Positions 34,638-43,159 of a stretch of DNA of 64,000 nt are shown piece after piece (the stretch's first letter is position 1; every line of letters starts with the position of its first letter). The notes beneath the pieces were generated by a model, which saw only the letters and a program-made list of their open reading frames with translations, was not told the DNA's origin and ran no database searches. A program made the position numbers and the translations under genes. This DNA comes from Levilactobacillus parabrevis ATCC 53295 (GTDB lineage: Bacteria > Bacillota > Bacilli > Lactobacillales > Lactobacillaceae), in assembly GCF_001434055.1 (NCBI RefSeq), contig NZ_AZCZ01000002.1:3472-67471 (forward strand). Direction: 5' to 3'.

Positions 34638-34686
34638 AAAGCGATTGCCAGATCAACTTTTGAGTTGAAAGGGTGATCGCTTTTTT
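34638..34686. terminator. Second terminator, shared with the Fic gene
   Basis: The outer stem AAAGCGAT/ATCGCTTT and inner TCAAC/GTTGA have T tracts on both strands. It separates the convergent Spx and Fic genes. Confidence 0.75.
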
Positions 34687-34691
34687 CGTGA

Positions 34692-35552
34692 TTAACTGGA
34701 TTGGTCAGAATTGTTCTGATCCAATAACTTTCGTAGTTTGGGGCTGATATCATTCGCGGCGTCCTTTTGATTCTGTTCATTAAGCGCCAACGTCTGAATG
34801 CGTCGTTTGAGTTCAGCAATGGTATAGTTCGTAATCAGTTTTTCAAAAACCAATCGGGGGCCCTGAGCCTCTTGAGAGGCCTCGAGAGCGGTCATATAGG
34901 CCTGGCGAGCTGCTTTGTCGGGTTGCACATTGATAACGGGATAGCCTGCTTGCGTTAAGGCCATATTCATGAGTAGTCGTGCGGTTCGGCCGTTGCCGTC
35001 TAGAAAAGGATGAATCGTGACAAATCTTTGGTGAAAATCGGCCGCATAGATAATGGGATGTTGCATCGCCTGGGCCTGGTTTGCCCAAGAAATCAGGGCG
35101 TCAACCGCTGGCTGGATATCTAAGGGACTGGTATAAGGACGATGTTCAGAGCCGTAGGGCCACACATCAATCGTCCGGTAAGTCCCGGCTTCGCTGACGT
35201 CATTTGCTGTTTTTAACGTGACGATCCGGTTGAGGTCTCGAATAATGGTGGTGCTTAGAGGAATGTGCTCCGTAGCTAGAGTGGTCATATATTCATAAGC
35301 GGCGTTAAGATCCAACGTCTCCAGGACATCCTTGATGGGGACGTTGTGAATGGTCATTCCAGTATCTAGAATTGACGCAGTTTCATAGCGATTGAGTGTA
35401 TTTCCCTCGATGGCATTGGATGACCAGACGTGTTCAATTCGGATGTTTTTTTCGAGCTGAGCGACTGCAGCTTCGGATAGCGGTCGATAAGCAGCCATCT
35501 TAGTTTTTAACTGACTAGCTTGCTCTAAAAGTTGATTGAGTTCAGTATCCAT
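34692..35552 (-). CDS. Fic-domain protein (class II, self-inhibited)
   Basis: Fic proteins transfer AMP from ATP to target proteins. The gene encodes 286 aa from ATG 35552, behind AAAGGGGGA. The core motif HPFLDGNGRTAR is at 181-192 and complete (His181, Gly-Asn-Gly-Arg). The N-terminal inhibitory helix motif S/T-xxx-E-G is seen as S45-NAI-E49-G50, which makes it class II: the inhibitor is in the same chain and no separate antitoxin is needed. The C-terminal 60 residues are charged and probably helical. The target is unknown. Confidence 0.9.
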   Translation of the reverse strand: MDTELNQLLEQASQLKTKMAAYRPLSEAAVAQLEKNIRIEHVWSSNAIEGNTLNRYETASILDTGMTIHNVPIKDVLETLDLNAAYEYMTTLATEHIPLSTTIIRDLNRIVTLKTANDVSEAGTYRTIDVWPYGSEHRPYTSPLDIQPAVDALISWANQAQAMQHPIIYAADFHQRFVTIHPFLDGNGRTARLLMNMALTQAGYPVINVQPDKAARQAYMTALEASQEAQGPRLVFEKLITNYTIAELKRRIQTLALNEQNQKDAANDISPKLRKLLDQNNSDQSS

Positions 35553-35696
35553 GAGGAAAATCCCCCTTTCTGTTGTTTTCAATTTTAGCAGAGTTCTCTT
35601 GCCGAAGATAAAAAAAGTACTGGGCCATCTGCTCAGTACTTTTTCAAATACAGTCGATTTAAGAATTAGTGATACCAGTAACCAGGTTTCAGCTAC

Positions 35697-35984
35697 CTAA
35701 GCGTGTTGCTGCTTCCGGTAGCTTTGCGCCATGTTGGCGTAACCGAGCTGTTCCAGGGTGTCAACCACGGTGGCCTCAATCGTTCCAGTTGCAACGACGT
35801 CAAAGCCGGCTAATTGGGCCACAATGAGGCTTTCTACGCGGTGGACAACGGTGGGATCGTTGGTCAGCGCCGTTAGTGCTGCATGGATCTGACGGGAATT
35901 GAACGGAACGTGCTCCCCAGCCAAATTTTCCACGGTTAGGCCACCTGGATACATCGTAGTCTGTGATCTTCTTAAAACGTCCAT
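35697..35984 (-). CDS. Stand-alone ATP-cone-like domain protein
   Basis: A 95-aa protein starting MDVLRRSQTTMYPGG after AGGAGGG. The pattern (VPFNSRQIHAALTAL early, VDTLEQLGYANMAQSYRKQQ at the end) resembles the ATP-cone that senses ATP/dATP in NrdR, NrdA and NrdD. No other domain is attached and no ribonucleotide reductase gene is nearby. It may be a free nucleotide-sensing subunit. The family assignment rests on pattern only. Confidence 0.6.
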   Translation of the reverse strand: MDVLRRSQTTMYPGGLTVENLAGEHVPFNSRQIHAALTALTNDPTVVHRVESLIVAQLAGFDVVATGTIEATVVDTLEQLGYANMAQSYRKQQHA

Positions 35985-36165
35985 CGTCTCTAGCCCTCCT
36001 AGGTTTGCCGAACCCGTTAAACGAAAATACTAACGACCGGTTAAAATGAGTATAGGTCTATGTTACGATGAATTTCAGAAAAATACAACTAGATATAGTA
36101 CGAATATGTGAGACTTTTCTACATATGGTAGTAAAACCACAGAGTGTGGTGTATCGAATTTTCTG

Positions 36166-37098
36166 TTACTTGATTCCCTTTAGACTTTCCTGACTGTGAA
36201 TCAATTGGGCGAGCAGCGCATTGGTTGGGGCAGGAACGTTGAGCTTAGCGCCAAGTTTGGCAACGTAGCCGTTAAGAAAGTCAATTTCGGTTGGCCGCTT
36301 CTTAGCCATATCTTGGTGCATCGACGGGTAGTGCCCCCCATTTTTACTAGGGTCGAACTGTGCGGCAATCAGGGCCGTTACATCGGCCGCACTGAATTGG
36401 ATCTTGGCTGCGGTGGCGACGGCTTCGAACTCGTTGAGGACGGCATCGTTCAATGTCCGCCAGTTAGGGAGACTACCGAATTCGGCGATGTTGCAGTCGA
36501 ACAGGGTGCAGTAAGTGTTGAGGACGCTGTTCAGACCAGCCTTTTTCCAGATGGCGGCCAGGACATTTTCGGCCGGGCTAGCGTTGAGACCAGCCCCATT
36601 TAAGGTCGCAATTAGTCCGGGCAAGTCTGGGAACTTTTCGGGGACAATGGCCTGTAGGGAAATGCTCCCGGTTCCCGTGACCGTGATGTGGCCGGGTCCC
36701 GTGAGGCTAGAAGACCAGACCGTGGTCCCAGCGACGACGTGATCCTTAGGCACGTGGCGTTCGATGGTCTCGACGTTACCGATGCCGTTGGCTAGCGTCA
36801 ACACAGTTGGCTGATTACCCAGTACACCGCTGAGTTGTTGGAGCATCTGATCCATCTGCATGGCTTTAGTAAAGAGGATGACGAGGTCAAACTGTTCGGT
36901 GACCTCTTCAGGCCGCTTAGCCGTCATGTGGTAGACGTGGTCAGTACCATCATCGGTCGTGACAGTCAGGCCTTGCTGTTGAATGGTCGTGACATGCTCG
37001 TCCCAGTTATCAATCAAGGTGACCTGGTTACCAGCTGATTGAAGCTTTACGCCAAAGCGGCTACCCATGGCACCCGCACCAGCAATTGCAATTTTCAT
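36166..37098 (-). CDS. panE: 2-dehydropantoate 2-reductase (ketopantoate reductase)
   Basis: This enzyme reduces ketopantoate to pantoate with NADPH, for coenzyme A synthesis. The gene encodes 310 aa from ATG 37098 (AAGGAGTGA upstream). A frame extending to 37215 adds 39 residues ahead of the family start. The Rossmann motif GAGAMG is at 7-12, and KAGLNSVLNTYCTLF and YPSMHQD match the catalytic and C-terminal blocks. Lactobacilli carry several ApbA/PanE paralogues, some acting on other 2-keto acids, so the substrate is the uncertain part. Confidence 0.85.
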   Translation of the reverse strand: MKIAIAGAGAMGSRFGVKLQSAGNQVTLIDNWDEHVTTIQQQGLTVTTDDGTDHVYHMTAKRPEEVTEQFDLVILFTKAMQMDQMLQQLSGVLGNQPTVLTLANGIGNVETIERHVPKDHVVAGTTVWSSSLTGPGHITVTGTGSISLQAIVPEKFPDLPGLIATLNGAGLNASPAENVLAAIWKKAGLNSVLNTYCTLFDCNIAEFGSLPNWRTLNDAVLNEFEAVATAAKIQFSAADVTALIAAQFDPSKNGGHYPSMHQDMAKKRPTEIDFLNGYVAKLGAKLNVPAPTNALLAQLIHSQESLKGIK

Positions 37099-37269
37099 TT
37101 CAAGCTCACTCCTTCTGTCTGCGTTACTCCCAGTGTAGCAGGTTTCAGTGGAAGTGGCGTAATGTGGGGGTTGATAATTGACATCGCACCGGAGCTGGCT
37201 TAACATTAAAAACAATTATTTGATGAGAAAATAATGAGAAAATTTATAAATAGCTAGGAGCGATGCGGT

Positions 37270-39243
37270 ATGTCCCAAGGGGTCAGTGCACAAGATCTTT
37301 ATCGATTAAAATCTGTGTCCCAAGCGTCAGCGGCGAATCAGCAGGTTTTCTTCGTCGAAAATAGTATTGATGAGGCTAACAATCAGTATTTGGCCCGCAT
37401 TAAGCGCGTTGACCAAGCTGGTCACACACAAGATGTGGCGGTCAATGGCCAGTTGAACTTACAACCCGCCGTTGCCGGTGACCAATTATTTTACGCAGCT
37501 AAAGTTGGTACGGCAAAGCCACAACTATTTGCGGTGGCTGTAAATGATGGTGAATCGACGCTGATAACCACGACGACACCGAATGAAGCTGTGAATACGG
37601 TGATGGCTGCGGCCGATGGTCAAAGTGTTTATTTCAAAACGACCGAGACTGCCGAGCGCCCCAAGTTACCTAACCAAGAAAAGTTTCCTAAGACCCGGCA
37701 CGTCACCCGGTTAGTCAATAAGGCCGATGGCTACGGTTGGCTACCACAGGACGTGACGTATCGGTTACGACGCTACTTACCGGCAACTGGAGTTGTGGAG
37801 GAAATCTGCCAACAGGGTGCCGACTTCAGTTTGACCTCGGTTAGCCAGGACGGGCGCTACGTCACCATTCTTCAGGATGATCATCCCGATGACGACCGTA
37901 ATTTTGCCCACGGTGCGTATTGCCTGGACACCCAAACGGGACAGATGGTAGATTTGACGGCGAATTTGATCCACGGCCATTTTGCGGATGCCACGCTGTC
38001 ACCCGATGGCCAACAGGTCGCGTTAGTTGGGGACAACGGCGCGGCTGGCCGCCACACTGTGGCCAACGTCTACCTCGTTGCCGCAACTGGTGGTGATCTG
38101 ACCAGTCTGACTGATGACTTAGATGCCGACCCGAATCCCGAATTTGCTGGGGACTTTGTGCAGCAGGCTGGGAGTAAACTCGTGCGCTGGTTGGATGCCG
38201 ACCGAGTCGTCTTTGTCACGGCCTTTCACGGGCACAGCCAACTCTACGTGGGCGATGCTCGAGGAATTACGTTAATCGATGATACGGCTCGCCAAATCGT
38301 GGACTTTGACGTGGTGGATGCCGAGACACTAGCGCTAAGTGTTTCCTATCAGGATCAGCCGAGTCAGTTGCGGGCATTCAAGGTGGCCGACGGTGCTGAA
38401 ACCGTCAGCTATGATCCCAACGCGGCCTACGAGAATACCCACGAATTCGCCCATCCCCAACGTTTTGACTACACGTCAGTGGACGGTCAAGCGCTAGAAG
38501 GCTGGTACTTGCCAGCGCAAACCAACGCGCCGAAGCAGCCAGTCTTACTTTACGTTCACGGGGGACCACACGCCAACTATGGCGAGGCCTTCTTCTATGA
38601 ATTCCAGGTCCACGCGAGTCGTGGTTACGGGGTGGTCTTCTTCAATCCGCGAGGTTCAACCAGTTACGGTCAGGCCTTCGAAAGCAACGTGAACGGGCAC
38701 TACGGTGAGGATGACTACGATGACGTCATGACGGGGTTGGACGTGGCGTTAGCCAAATTCCCCCAGCTTGATGCGGACCGTCAGTACATTGCCGGTGGCT
38801 CGTATGGTGGCTTCATGACCACGTGGGCGGTTGGCCACACGAAGCGGTTTGCGGCGGCTGTCTCACAGCGGTCGGTGACGAACTGGATCAGCCTCTTTGG
38901 AATCAGTGATATTGGTTTCTACTTCAATCCGGAAGAACTGGCCATCGACTTGTTTGCAGACGGTGGGGTCGAATCCTACTGGAAACAGTCCCCGTTGGCC
39001 TACGCCCAGAACGTGACGACACCGATTCGTCTGCTCCACGGGGAGTGGGATATGCGCTGTCCAATCAGTCAGTCGGAGGAATTTTTTACAGCTGTTAAAC
39101 GTAACGGGGTCGACGCGGACTTTATTCGCTACCCACAGAGTTTCCACGGTGTTTCGCGGAACGGGTTACCTAGCTTACGTATTCAGCGGATCGATGACAT
39201 GACGGAGTGGTTCACGGCGCACCCTTCAGTGAAACGGGATTAG
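37270..39243 (+). CDS. S9-family serine peptidase (acylaminoacyl/prolyl oligopeptidase type)
   Basis: A cytoplasmic serine exopeptidase/oligopeptidase of 657 aa. An N-terminal beta-propeller (about 1-390) contains WD40-like repeats (SPDGQQVALVGDNG). A catalytic alpha/beta hydrolase domain follows: HGGPH, the nucleophile motif GGSYGGFMT near 507-515, the acid in HGEWDMRCP near 593 and His in SFHGVSR near 624. There is no signal peptide. It fits peptide breakdown downstream of Opp. The start follows AGGAG. Confidence 0.9.
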   Translation: MSQGVSAQDLYRLKSVSQASAANQQVFFVENSIDEANNQYLARIKRVDQAGHTQDVAVNGQLNLQPAVAGDQLFYAAKVGTAKPQLFAVAVNDGESTLITTTTPNEAVNTVMAAADGQSVYFKTTETAERPKLPNQEKFPKTRHVTRLVNKADGYGWLPQDVTYRLRRYLPATGVVEEICQQGADFSLTSVSQDGRYVTILQDDHPDDDRNFAHGAYCLDTQTGQMVDLTANLIHGHFADATLSPDGQQVALVGDNGAAGRHTVANVYLVAATGGDLTSLTDDLDADPNPEFAGDFVQQAGSKLVRWLDADRVVFVTAFHGHSQLYVGDARGITLIDDTARQIVDFDVVDAETLALSVSYQDQPSQLRAFKVADGAETVSYDPNAAYENTHEFAHPQRFDYTSVDGQALEGWYLPAQTNAPKQPVLLYVHGGPHANYGEAFFYEFQVHASRGYGVVFFNPRGSTSYGQAFESNVNGHYGEDDYDDVMTGLDVALAKFPQLDADRQYIAGGSYGGFMTTWAVGHTKRFAAAVSQRSVTNWISLFGISDIGFYFNPEELAIDLFADGGVESYWKQSPLAYAQNVTTPIRLLHGEWDMRCPISQSEEFFTAVKRNGVDADFIRYPQSFHGVSRNGLPSLRIQRIDDMTEWFTAHPSVKRD

Positions 39244-39504
39244 TTTGATTGAAAACTTCAAATTAGATGATGTAAGAAAAATTTAACCTTAATTGAGAGG
39301 GTCGGGGTCCGTAAAGGGCGTCGGCCTTTTTGGCGGGGGTGATGCGTACGTGATATGGCAGGGGGCTGTCCTGTTTGTTGGGAGGCTAAATAATAGGTTA
39401 GAATCCCCCGGTGTTGCCGCATTGCCCATGTACAGCGGCCTAGCAGAGGAGTATCCTTGCGAGTGGTGCTTTGGCACTAGACTAAATTGGTGTGTGTAAA
39501 TTTA

Positions 39505-41115
39505 ATGGATAAAAAAATTATTTCAGGATCATTTTGGCTCTCGTTTGGGAGTATCTTTTCACGAATCTTAGGCGTCGTTTACCTGATCCCGTGGCTGGCG
39601 ATGATTGGTTCGCCCCAGCATCAGACCGTGGCTCAGGCGCTGTTTAATACAGCCTACACGCCGTATGCGTTGTTCATTGCGCTCGGGACGGCAGGTTTTC
39701 CGTCCGCCATTGCTCGGCGGGTGGCGTTCTTTAACGGGGAAGATAGCTTCATCAACTCTAAACACATTGCGTATGCGGGTTTTGGTTTCATGCTGGTGTC
39801 CGGCGTGATCTGTGGGGCTTTACTCTATGGGCTTGCGCCAATCTTGGCCGCTAACAGTCCCGTTAGCTCGGTGGCCAACGCCACGTTTGCCATTCGTTGC
39901 CTGGTTCCGGCCATCGTAATCCTGCCATCGATGAGCATTCTGCGGGGCTGGTTTCAGGGAAATGGGGACCTCAAACCGTTTGGGATTTCCCAACTTTGGG
40001 AACAGTTTATCCGGATCATTGTGATTCTTGGTGGGACCTACTGGTTGATTGAAATTAGTCACCAAGGCTATGTACAGGCAGTCTTCGTAAGTGTCGCGGC
40101 GGCCTTTGTTGGTGCCGTGGCCAGTTACCTCTACTTATTGGGCCATTTATGGCGTCAGCGCGGCGTTTATCGGCAAATGACGGCCAAGAGCCAGACGGGT
40201 AAGCAACATGCCGCGGGTAAGCTCCTGCGGATGATTGGCTATGAGTCGATTCCGTTTGTCATTGTGGGCTCAGGAATTACCCTGAGTCAGCTGATTGACC
40301 AGCTCTTCTTCAAGCAGATCATGCAGGGCCTCTTGCATCAGTCGGCAGAGGCCACACAGTATGTCTTCACAATCTTCTCGGCCAACCCTAACAAGATTAC
40401 CACGGTGATCGTGTCGTTAGCGATGGCGGTGGCAGAGACGTCGCTGCCGTTGTTGGCGGGGAAGCTAGCCGACATCAAAAAGAATCGTCAAGAGATTGGC
40501 GCACTGTTGACCAACAACGTTCAGCTACTGACATTTGTTCTCTTACCGCTGGTGGTGTTGGTGAGCACCTTTGCCTACCCCATCTACGGGATCTTCTTCA
40601 ACTTTGACGGGGCTGGGGCAACCTATCTGGTGGCCAACGTCTGGCAAAGCTTGATTCTGGCACTGGCGCTGGACTTGTTGACGGTGCTCCAGGCGTTACG
40701 GATGAGTAAGAAGGCCACGACGTACCTGTTGACTGGGTTAGGGATTAAACTAGTGCTGCAATTGCCGTTGGTCTACTTGTTCCAAGGTTATGGGGCGCTG
40801 TTGACCACGGGGATTGCCTTTGGCTGGATTACCATCGTCAGCTGGCGTCTGATCCGCCGGAGTTATGCGGTAGCTCTGGGTGGCATTCGGCCAATTATCC
40901 GGCTGAATCTGGTCTTTGCGGTACTAGCAACGATTCTGGTGGATGGCTGTCAGTGGCTCTTCGGTAGTGTCTTCTTCACGGGGAAACTGCTTACGATGGG
41001 TTACGCAGCCGTTCTTGGGTTGATTGCGGTCGGCCTATACGTTTGGCTGGCTAATCGATTAGGTGTGGCCCAGTTGATCTTCAAACGACCACTTAAATTA
41101 GAAATTCGGCGTTAA
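39505..41115 (+). CDS. MurJ/SpoVB-like oligosaccharide flippase
   Basis: A MOP-superfamily membrane protein with about 14 helices and 536 aa from ATG 39505. It is most like the YtgP/MurJ or polysaccharide exporter group, which moves lipid-linked cell-wall precursors across the membrane. The opening KIISGSFWLSFGSIFSRILG is typical. No convincing Shine-Dalgarno precedes the ATG or the alternative GTG at 39487. The roughly 100-nt leader after a TTGTTG/TTAGAAT promoter has a small hairpin near 39465, so initiation may be regulated. Confidence 0.82.
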   Translation: MDKKIISGSFWLSFGSIFSRILGVVYLIPWLAMIGSPQHQTVAQALFNTAYTPYALFIALGTAGFPSAIARRVAFFNGEDSFINSKHIAYAGFGFMLVSGVICGALLYGLAPILAANSPVSSVANATFAIRCLVPAIVILPSMSILRGWFQGNGDLKPFGISQLWEQFIRIIVILGGTYWLIEISHQGYVQAVFVSVAAAFVGAVASYLYLLGHLWRQRGVYRQMTAKSQTGKQHAAGKLLRMIGYESIPFVIVGSGITLSQLIDQLFFKQIMQGLLHQSAEATQYVFTIFSANPNKITTVIVSLAMAVAETSLPLLAGKLADIKKNRQEIGALLTNNVQLLTFVLLPLVVLVSTFAYPIYGIFFNFDGAGATYLVANVWQSLILALALDLLTVLQALRMSKKATTYLLTGLGIKLVLQLPLVYLFQGYGALLTTGIAFGWITIVSWRLIRRSYAVALGGIRPIIRLNLVFAVLATILVDGCQWLFGSVFFTGKLLTMGYAAVLGLIAVGLYVWLANRLGVAQLIFKRPLKLEIRR

Positions 41116-41128
41116 GGTATTGAAGTCT

Positions 41129-41152
41129 AGGCAAATTGCCTGGGCTTTTTAT
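41129..41152 (+). terminator. Flippase gene terminator
   Basis: AGGCA-aat-TGCCT is followed by GGGCTTTTTATTTT. A near-identical hairpin recurs at 41451. Confidence 0.75.
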
Positions 41153-41247
41153 TTTTGTTAGACTTGGTAGGTATTAGGGGATAACTAGCTATAGGAAATA
41201 GAAGAAGTTAACCTAAGGAGTTATCAGAAGAGTTCTGGAGAGGAAGA

Positions 41248-41409
41248 ATGGGGGATTGGATGCGATTTGAAAATCTGTTTTATCTTTGCTTTTTTGGCGG
41301 ATTTGTTGTTTTCATGGCGTTTTCGGTACCTAAGTGGTTTGTCGTAATATACGCTATTTTAGGCGTTGTTGGAATTCTCTATTTTGATAGAAAACACAGG
41401 CAACATTAG
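41248..41409 (+). CDS. Small two-helix membrane protein (53 aa)
   Basis: ATG 41248 follows GGAGAGGA. The 53 residues comprise a short N-terminus (MGDWMRFEN), two hydrophobic helices (about 10-26 and 31-45) separated by SVPKW, and a basic tail (DRKHRQH). A terminator follows 40 bp later. It is too short to be noticed by length-filtered gene calling. No family is recognised. Confidence 0.6.
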   Translation: MGDWMRFENLFYLCFFGGFVVFMAFSVPKWFVVIYAILGVVGILYFDRKHRQH

Positions 41410-41450
41410 AAAAATGGCGCTTATTTAGGTTGCGTTTTAAGAATAGGTCT

Positions 41451-41475
41451 AGGCAAACTGCCTGGACTTTTTATT
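41451..41475 (+). terminator. Terminator of the 53-aa gene
   Basis: AGGCA-aac-TGCCT then GGACTTTTTATTTT: the same hairpin as at 41129 with two changes. Confidence 0.75.
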
Positions 41476-41519
41476 TTGGAAATAAATCTTCAGAATGATT
41501 AGCTATGTAGGACTAAGGC

Positions 41520-41548
41520 TTGACGCCTGGGCGTTCGCAACCTATTAT
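41520..41548 (+). promoter_or_regulatory. Promoter of the XRE-membrane regulator gene
   Basis: TTGACG (41520-41525) and TATTAT (41543-41548) are separated by exactly 17 bp. The 105-nt leader has two GCCCGGG-containing segments that could pair. Confidence 0.7.
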
Positions 41549-41660
41549 GCAACCATGACGGGCGCAACTAGCCCGGGCAAAGTGCATGATGTTCGGCTTT
41601 GTTCGCTAGGAAGCCCGGGACACATCGGGTATGATAAATTTAATCAAAGGGGATGAGAGC

Positions 41661-42017
41661 ATGGAGAATGTGTTTAGTCAGCAGTTGGTAAAATTGCGGC
41701 GTCGGCAGAATTTGTCACAGGAACAACTCGCTCACGAGCTATTTGTGTCACGACAGTCGATTTCAAAGTGGGAGCAGGGTGAGACGTCACCGGATTTGGA
41801 CACGGTTGTGAAGCTTGCCAATCTCTTACAGGTGGATCTGAATGAACTGGTCGGGGGCCAAGTAGCAGAAGCTAAAGAACAGTCTTACAAGGCAGTCAAG
41901 ACTTTGCCAGAGGGACAACGACCGATGAATGGCTGGGAGTTCCTTTCGAAGAATTGGTGGATGATTTTTCCGCTACTGGTTGCGCTCAGCTGGGTTGTTG
42001 GGATGTTTCAACATTAA
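41661..42017 (+). CDS. XRE regulator with C-terminal membrane helix
   Basis: 118 aa from ATG 41661, after AAGGGGATG. The helix-turn-helix (about 7-62; QNLSQEQLAHELFVSRQSISKWEQG) is a classic Cro/C1 domain. A linker and one hydrophobic helix near the C-terminus (WWMIFPLLVALSWVVGMF, about 98-115) suggest it is tethered to the membrane. Such regulators often control envelope or stress genes, but the target is unknown. Confidence 0.85.
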   Translation: MENVFSQQLVKLRRRQNLSQEQLAHELFVSRQSISKWEQGETSPDLDTVVKLANLLQVDLNELVGGQVAEAKEQSYKAVKTLPEGQRPMNGWEFLSKNWWMIFPLLVALSWVVGMFQH

Positions 42018-42059
42018 TTTGATTGTCAGACTGATTAAGTTAAAATGTAAATAATTGTG

Positions 42060-42098
42060 AAGCGGTCGCCTCATCTTCGTCGTGAGGCGACCGCTTTA
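42060..42098 (+). terminator. Strong terminator after the XRE-membrane gene
   Basis: A perfect 13-bp stem (AAGCGGTCGCCTC/GAGGCGACCGCTT) is followed by TTA. Confidence 0.8.
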
Positions 42099-42207
42099 TG
42101 TGACTACAGATTCTGATAGGTCGGTAACGAGGGCTTTGCAGGGCGCACTTAACTGAAAAGGTAGAAGTTTGTGGGATTCAATATTTGAAATGGGGGATAA
42201 CAATTTT

Positions 42208-42388
42208 AGCCGGAGGAGGCCAGGGACGGATCCGGCCGTGAAAGTGGTGTTAACTGGTGTTTTGGGCCAGTTTACAGCACGGGCAGTTTTGAAGACACGG
42301 TTTTTTCGTGGCTTCAAATTGAGTCGGAAGCCCGTTTCTCAGGCTGAAGCGTCCCCACAGCAGGTGGAATCCCTGGCAGCCGTAGTGC
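42208..42388 (+). repeat. Family S structured repeat, copy 3
   Basis: It begins AGCCGGAGGAGGCCAGGG and ends CCCTGGCAGCCG. The internal hairpin is TTTGAAG-ACACG/CGTG-GCTTCAAA, so the outermost C-G of copy 1 is T-A here, a compensated change. The conserved words GGAAGCCCGT and CCCCACAGCAGGTGGAAT are shared. No gene overlaps. Confidence 0.7.
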
Positions 42389-42460
42389 GAATATTAACTT
42401 AGTCTAGTGGCGATAGTGCATGCCAATTCGTCTACATCAAAGCCTTAGTGCAAAACAAAA

Positions 42461-42488
42461 ACCCTCGCTGCGACGTAACAGCGAGGGT
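42461..42488 (-). terminator. NlpC/P60 gene terminator
   Basis: The perfect stem ACCCTCGCTG/CAGCGAGGGT is followed by TTTTTG on the minus strand. Confidence 0.85.
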
Positions 42489-42524
42489 TAGAATTCATTT
42501 CATTTATGAAGGTTAGACGAGATG

Positions 42525-43001
42525 TTACTTAACGTTTGCGACCCGTGCGTAACCAACGGCGTGCCACCAAGGTGCGTGGACGGCTTCAGTAACGACCCCA
42601 CGGTTCTGGGAATCGATCATCCGACCATGACCAACGTACATACCAACGTGGGAGATAGAACGCTTAGACCCACCGAAGAAGACCAAGTCACCCTTCTTGA
42701 TGTGCTTGTAGCTAACGTGCTTGTACTTGTTGTATTGTGCTTGAGCGGTACGAGGGATCTTCTTAGAAGCACCCTTCTTGTAAACGTAACCGGTAAAGCC
42801 AGAGCAATCAAAACGGGAAGGACCAGTAGAACCCCAACCGTAAGGCTTACCTAATTGGGCCTTTGCGACCTTATGTAACTTGCTGTAGGAAACCGTCTTA
42901 GCAGCGGATGCACTGACGGGTTGGTTAACGGCGATGCCGGCAACCGTGAAAGCCACCATAGCGATTAATGATAATACAATTTTAGTCAACGTCTTCTTCA
43001 T
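42525..43001 (-). CDS. Secreted NlpC/P60 peptidoglycan hydrolase
   Basis: An exported D,L-endopeptidase that cuts peptidoglycan stem peptides. 158 aa from ATG 43001. The signal peptide (about 1-34, MKKTLTKIVLSLIAMVAF...) ends near VSASAAK. The catalytic domain holds Cys66 (RFDCSGF) and His118 (SISHVGMY). There is no cell-wall-binding domain, so it is a minimal form. The Shine-Dalgarno AAGGAG is 13 nt from the ATG, rather far. It has its own promoter and terminator. Confidence 0.9.
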   Translation of the reverse strand: MKKTLTKIVLSLIAMVAFTVAGIAVNQPVSASAAKTVSYSKLHKVAKAQLGKPYGWGSTGPSRFDCSGFTGYVYKKGASKKIPRTAQAQYNKYKHVSYKHIKKGDLVFFGGSKRSISHVGMYVGHGRMIDSQNRGVVTEAVHAPWWHAVGYARVANVK

Positions 43002-43038
43002 AAATGTAAACAAACTCCTTTAATTTCAATTATTTTTT

Positions 43039-43067
43039 AGTATTAAATGTTCTTTCGTTCGATTCAA
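43039..43067 (-). promoter_or_regulatory. Promoter of the NlpC/P60 gene
   Basis: On the minus strand TTGAAT (43067-43062) and AATACT (43044-43039) are spaced 17 bp apart. Confidence 0.55.
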
Positions 43068-43159
43068 CATGATTAATACTATCAGGGAGTTGTTACAGAA
43101 ATGTCTCAAACGAATATCAATCGGATTAAAGGTGAGATTGTCGTTTGCAACATTCCGAA

